A stretch of DNA of 64,000 nt from assembly GCA_964598425.1 (NCBI GenBank), contig CAZRBV010000001.1:1-64000 (forward strand). The letters are read 5' to 3'. The translations under genes and the position numbers were made by a program. Within the stretch, counting starts at the first letter, position 1, and each line of letters starts with the position of its first letter. Shown here piece after piece: positions 61,141 through 64,000 of this stretch. This DNA is from UBA12567 sp964598425 (lineage in GTDB: Bacteria > Planctomycetota > Phycisphaerae > Phycisphaerales > SM1A02). The notes under the pieces are model-generated. The model did not search any database. It was not told the origin of the DNA and was given only the letters and a program-made list of their open reading frames with translations.

Positions 61141-61706
61141 CGGTGACGGCCTATATCGGTGTCGGTTCGAATCTTGGATCGCGGGCAGCGACGATTTTGG
61201 AAGCGCTGGAACGACTCGACGCGCACGCGAATGTTGAAGTGGCTCGCATCAGCACGTTGCTTGAGAGCACGCCGGTCGGTATGACGACGCAGCCGGACTT
61301 TGTCAACGCCGTGGCCGCGATCCGAACAGATCTCGAGCCGATCCCGCTGCTGGACGCGTTGCTGTCTGTTGAATCGGATATGGGACGCACCCGGACTGAC
61401 GATGAGACTCCCGGCGGGCCACGGATTATTGACTTGGATCTGCTCTTGTGGGGCGATAGGTGTCTTGAGTCTCAGGGCCTGACGCTGCCTCATCCCCGCA
61501 TGCATGAGCGAGCGTTTGTCCTTGTCCCACTTGTTGAGTTGTGCCCCGACCGGATGCATCCGGTGCTGGGATGCACGATGACGGAGTTGTTGCAGCGCCA
61601 TCTGGAAGAACACGGGCCGTTGGATGATCGCTGTCAGGTCATGACGCGAGGACCCCTTGATGCTGAATCCGATATCCCAGGCCCCCGATTGGAGGAGTCT
61701 CTGTGA
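61137..61706 (+). CDS. folK: 2-amino-4-hydroxy-6-hydroxymethyldihydropteridine pyrophosphokinase
   Basis: HPPK in folate synthesis, 189 residues. YIGVGSNLGSR opens the domain; PGGPRIIDLDLLLWGD with the two metal-binding Asp and HPRMHERAFVLVPL are diagnostic. The ATG at 61137 overlaps the cinA stop (ATGA); an ATG 15 nt earlier is possible. folB and folP are not adjacent. Confidence 0.95.
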   Translation: MTVTAYIGVGSNLGSRAATILEALERLDAHANVEVARISTLLESTPVGMTTQPDFVNAVAAIRTDLEPIPLLDALLSVESDMGRTRTDDETPGGPRIIDLDLLLWGDRCLESQGLTLPHPRMHERAFVLVPLVELCPDRMHPVLGCTMTELLQRHLEEHGPLDDRCQVMTRGPLDAESDIPGPRLEESL

Positions 61707-62956
61707 GTCGTGCAGCACTGAACGTCGTTGTGATCGCCCTGCTCTGCTGCCATGGTTGCGGCGAAGAAGGGCCAGCGCCCAAGCCTGTGGCAGCTCCTAC
61801 AGATCCGCCAGCGGCTCAGGTCTCCCCTGATGCAGATCATGCGCTGGCTGCCATGAGCGCAGCGTTCCAGGAAGCCTCGGTACTTCGCCTGGACGTCACG
61901 CGTTCAATTCGCCAAGGCGACCAGGACGTGGTGTTTGAAGAAACGATGGACTTCGGGCCGCTTGGCAGACTCGATTGGTCTGGTGATGGGTTTCGAATGA
62001 CGGCCGTTGATGGCCAGCTCCGCGGAGAGATTGCCCAAGTACCTGATCGGGTGATCGACGTTTCGGTTGGGGCATCGACCGTCGATTCAGTTCGCGCGGC
62101 GCTGGGCGACTACGGCGCCATGGCGCCGGAACTGGTGATGGCGGGGACAGCGGGGTGGGGGACGTGGGCTGACGGGCTGCTTGGAAGTGCCATTGGCACG
62201 CCGGTGCGTCCGGTTGGTGTCAGTGCGGGCGGCGGCGTTGTGCGTGTTGGTTTCAGGGGACCGTACGGGACTGGCTTCCTGGAGCTCGATGAAGGGACAC
62301 ACTTCCCAGTTGCAGCTGGCGGGCTCGGCACGCGCCGGACCGGTTCGCAGACGATTGAGACGAAACTTGAGATTCGGTACGACGTCAGCGCGATCGATGC
62401 CAATGAGCTTCGCCCTGGGATTGAACTGCAAGGGCGAGAGACTGTGGCTGACTTGGCAGGGTTGACTGCAGAATCAACGGAGCGGGCGCAACTCAAAGCC
62501 GGCGATCATCTACCGGCGTTCACGTTCCCCTCGACGGCGGGCGGTACCGTTGACTCTGGGTCACTGCGCGGTTCCTGGGTGGTCGTGGACTTCTGGGCTT
62601 CCTGGTGTGGCCCATGCAAGCAGGGCCTTCCTGAAATTCAGAAACTCTGGGAAGCCACTGGGCGGAATGTTGAGGATGTACGCATCTTTGCAGTCAACGT
62701 CATGGATGGGGGCGGTCCGGCCGAGCCACGGCTTGATCGCATCAGAACGTACTGGACCAAAGAAGGTTTTGGATTCCCCTCGCTTCTGGTGCTCGACACG
62801 AAGGAGATCGAACAGTGGGGCATTGCGGCCATCCCAGTCACAATTCTGATCGGACCAGACGGTGTGGTGCGAGAGCGAATCGATGGGTATGTGCCGGGCG
62901 AGTGGAAGCACCTGCTTGAATTGATAGAGCGCGGCGAGGCGGATCAGGAATCCTGA
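61703..62956 (+). CDS. Lipoprotein with a C-terminal TlpA-like thioredoxin domain
   Basis: A 417-residue exported protein; the signal peptide ends in a lipobox-like CCHGC. The N-terminal ~250 residues are a beta-rich domain resembling lipoprotein carriers (DUF2092-type). From about residue 265 a thioredoxin-like domain follows, with active-site FWASWCGPCK and cis-Pro in IAAIPVTILIGP. It probably reduces or forms periplasmic disulfides, for example in cytochrome c maturation. GTG start overlapping the folK stop. Confidence 0.85.
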   Translation: MSRAALNVVVIALLCCHGCGEEGPAPKPVAAPTDPPAAQVSPDADHALAAMSAAFQEASVLRLDVTRSIRQGDQDVVFEETMDFGPLGRLDWSGDGFRMTAVDGQLRGEIAQVPDRVIDVSVGASTVDSVRAALGDYGAMAPELVMAGTAGWGTWADGLLGSAIGTPVRPVGVSAGGGVVRVGFRGPYGTGFLELDEGTHFPVAAGGLGTRRTGSQTIETKLEIRYDVSAIDANELRPGIELQGRETVADLAGLTAESTERAQLKAGDHLPAFTFPSTAGGTVDSGSLRGSWVVVDFWASWCGPCKQGLPEIQKLWEATGRNVEDVRIFAVNVMDGGGPAEPRLDRIRTYWTKEGFGFPSLLVLDTKEIEQWGIAAIPVTILIGPDGVVRERIDGYVPGEWKHLLELIERGEADQES

Positions 62957-64000
62957 TTGCACCGGGCTGTTGCGATCAGTGTGACGATTCGTTCCTGCAG
63001 TCTCTTCGCAGGCCTGATTCTCTCTGTGTCGTTGACCAGAATGCTGAAGACATATCGCTTCCCGCCGCCGCACTCGACGTAGCCACTCAGTGCGGACACC
63101 CTTCGGATATACCCGCTCTTGGCTCGAATGGTCGCGTCCCCGATGTCGGCCCCCTTGAACCGCTTTGAGAGTGTTCCCTCGCCCGGGCCAGGTAGCGATT
63201 CGATGAACGCAGCGTCATCTTCGCTCGTCGGGTCAAAGTCGCAGAGCCATGAACTCAGGGCCCTTGCAGAGACGCTGTTCAGCCGGCTCATTCCACTGCC
63301 GTCTGCAACATGGAGACCTGATCGGTCGCCCGCGACCCTTTCCACGGTGCTGGTTACGATTCGGCATCCGTCGGCATAGGTGCCGGGCCGTTGCGTGACT
63401 TCATGCGCCAGACGCTTGAGTAGCGCCTCGGCGTACAGGTTGTAACTGTCGTGATTGCAGCGTCTCAGGGCCGTGGACAGGGGCGTTACGATCGAGGGCG
63501 CGATGGGAGCCCCTGCCGCTGGTGGATCGGACACGTCAGCGAGCCGGACCTCATTGACCTCGATGCCCCGCAGTTTCAGGCGGTCTGCCAGCATCTGACC
63601 AAACCGCAAGGCTGGTTGATCGATTGTGATCTCTACCGGGGCCCGCGTTGGGATCGGTACCGTTCCTGCGAGGGTGATGACGTTCTCGCCCGTTCTGCGA
63701 TCGGCGCGAATGGTGTGCGGATCCTTCCCTTTGACGCCCCGCTTCATGGTGTTGACCACGCGGATGCCCGGCCAGGGAGGCCAGGCGTCCGAAGCATCGA
63801 CGCCTCCAGCGACAGGAACCGGGCGAAAGCACATTGTGTTGCAGCTGAAGTTGAGCCCGGCGACAGGCGCGCAGTACCGCATGTGGAGCTGTTCGCGCGG
63901 CCACTCGTCCGGAATGTGATCGCGGTCAAAAACGCGGTCATCGACAATGAGCGTCTCGACCCGAGTCATCCCGGATTCGTGAACCCATCCCGCCCAGATA
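62944..64000 (-). CDS. dacB: D-alanyl-D-alanine carboxypeptidase/endopeptidase, PBP4 (DacB) family (5' end beyond the window)
   Basis: A peptidase family S13 penicillin-binding protein that trims peptidoglycan. The frame is open to base 64000, so the N-terminal part with the SxxK motif is not visible. The SYN motif is in NHDSYNLYAEALLK, and the KTG-type motif is AKSGYI. DGSGMSRLN is a further S13 landmark. The last 13 bp overlap the convergent thioredoxin gene. Export is expected but the signal peptide is outside the window. Confidence 0.88.
   Translation of the reverse strand, partial: IWAGWVHESGMTRVETLIVDDRVFDRDHIPDEWPREQLHMRYCAPVAGLNFSCNTMCFRPVPVAGGVDASDAWPPWPGIRVVNTMKRGVKGKDPHTIRADRRTGENVITLAGTVPIPTRAPVEITIDQPALRFGQMLADRLKLRGIEVNEVRLADVSDPPAAGAPIAPSIVTPLSTALRRCNHDSYNLYAEALLKRLAHEVTQRPGTYADGCRIVTSTVERVAGDRSGLHVADGSGMSRLNSVSARALSSWLCDFDPTSEDDAAFIESLPGPGEGTLSKRFKGADIGDATIRAKSGYIRRVSALSGYVECGGGKRYVFSILVNDTERIRPAKRLQERIVTLIATARCNQDS

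Overview
The window is a gene-dense chromosomal segment of moderately high G+C, with about 56 protein-coding genes. I see no tRNA, rRNA, insertion sequence, CRISPR array or phage module. It most likely comes from a planctomycete, probably of the Phycisphaerae type. The evidence is a small basic protein of the family restricted to the Planctomycetes-Verrucomicrobia-Chlamydiae group (53599-53835), a fused SecDF, a non-flagellar FlgI-like lipoprotein, a compact WXG100/FtsK-type secretion locus, and a quinol-to-oxygen respiratory operon whose cytochrome b and CuA subunits carry extra c-type haem domains. The phylum is inferred from gene content; no marker gene was compared.

Layout. 1-6794: 3' end of secDF, a LysM protein, an aldo/keto reductase and FAD oxidoreductase pair on the minus strand, then NAD-type isocitrate dehydrogenase coupled to an alpha/beta hydrolase. 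6808-12876 (minus): SMC, a FlgI-HEAT lipoprotein, and a small unknown protein, with a cluster of three hairpins at 12562-12628. 13043-18068 (minus): a minimal type VII-like secretion locus made of a WXG100 protein, a coiled-coil protein, a second tiny WXG-like protein and an EssC/EccC-like ATPase. 18156-28573 (minus): a ten-gene respiratory operon (ctaC, ctaD, ctaE, unknown membrane protein, dihaem cytochrome c, Rieske protein, cytochrome b-c, CtaG fused to a 4Fe-4S module, YtkA-like protein, bactofilin-like protein). Many junctions are 4-bp ATGA overlaps.

28666-42351: HrpA helicase, UDP-glucose dehydrogenase, Ogt, GlyA, TrmL, a deviant EF-G paralogue, a cupin, a TPR-like membrane protein, a HEAT lipoprotein and a MATE exporter. 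42405-49050 (minus): infC (apparently starting at ATC), thrS, nrdR, a zinc-ribbon coiled-coil protein, cdsA, a rhodanese, recX and a TPR protein. 49090-57231: a beta-propeller-like lipoprotein, nth and moaE, a TIM-barrel protein, acpS, a SPOR-like protein, the PVC small basic protein, an aminotransferase, a glycosyltransferase, a thioesterase and a DUF971 protein. 57297-62956 (plus): a convoy of overlapping genes, pyrF, a solute-binding protein, cinA, folK and a TlpA-like thioredoxin. The window closes with the truncated 5' part of a minus-strand PBP4/DacB gene.

Functionally, the respiratory operon couples quinol oxidation (cytochrome b plus Rieske) through tethered c-type haems to an A-type cytochrome oxidase, and carries its own copper and cluster assembly candidates. 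The least understood parts are the secretion-like locus at 13043-18068, the FlgI-like protein, the CtaG-ferredoxin fusion and the 276-residue membrane protein inside the respiratory operon.
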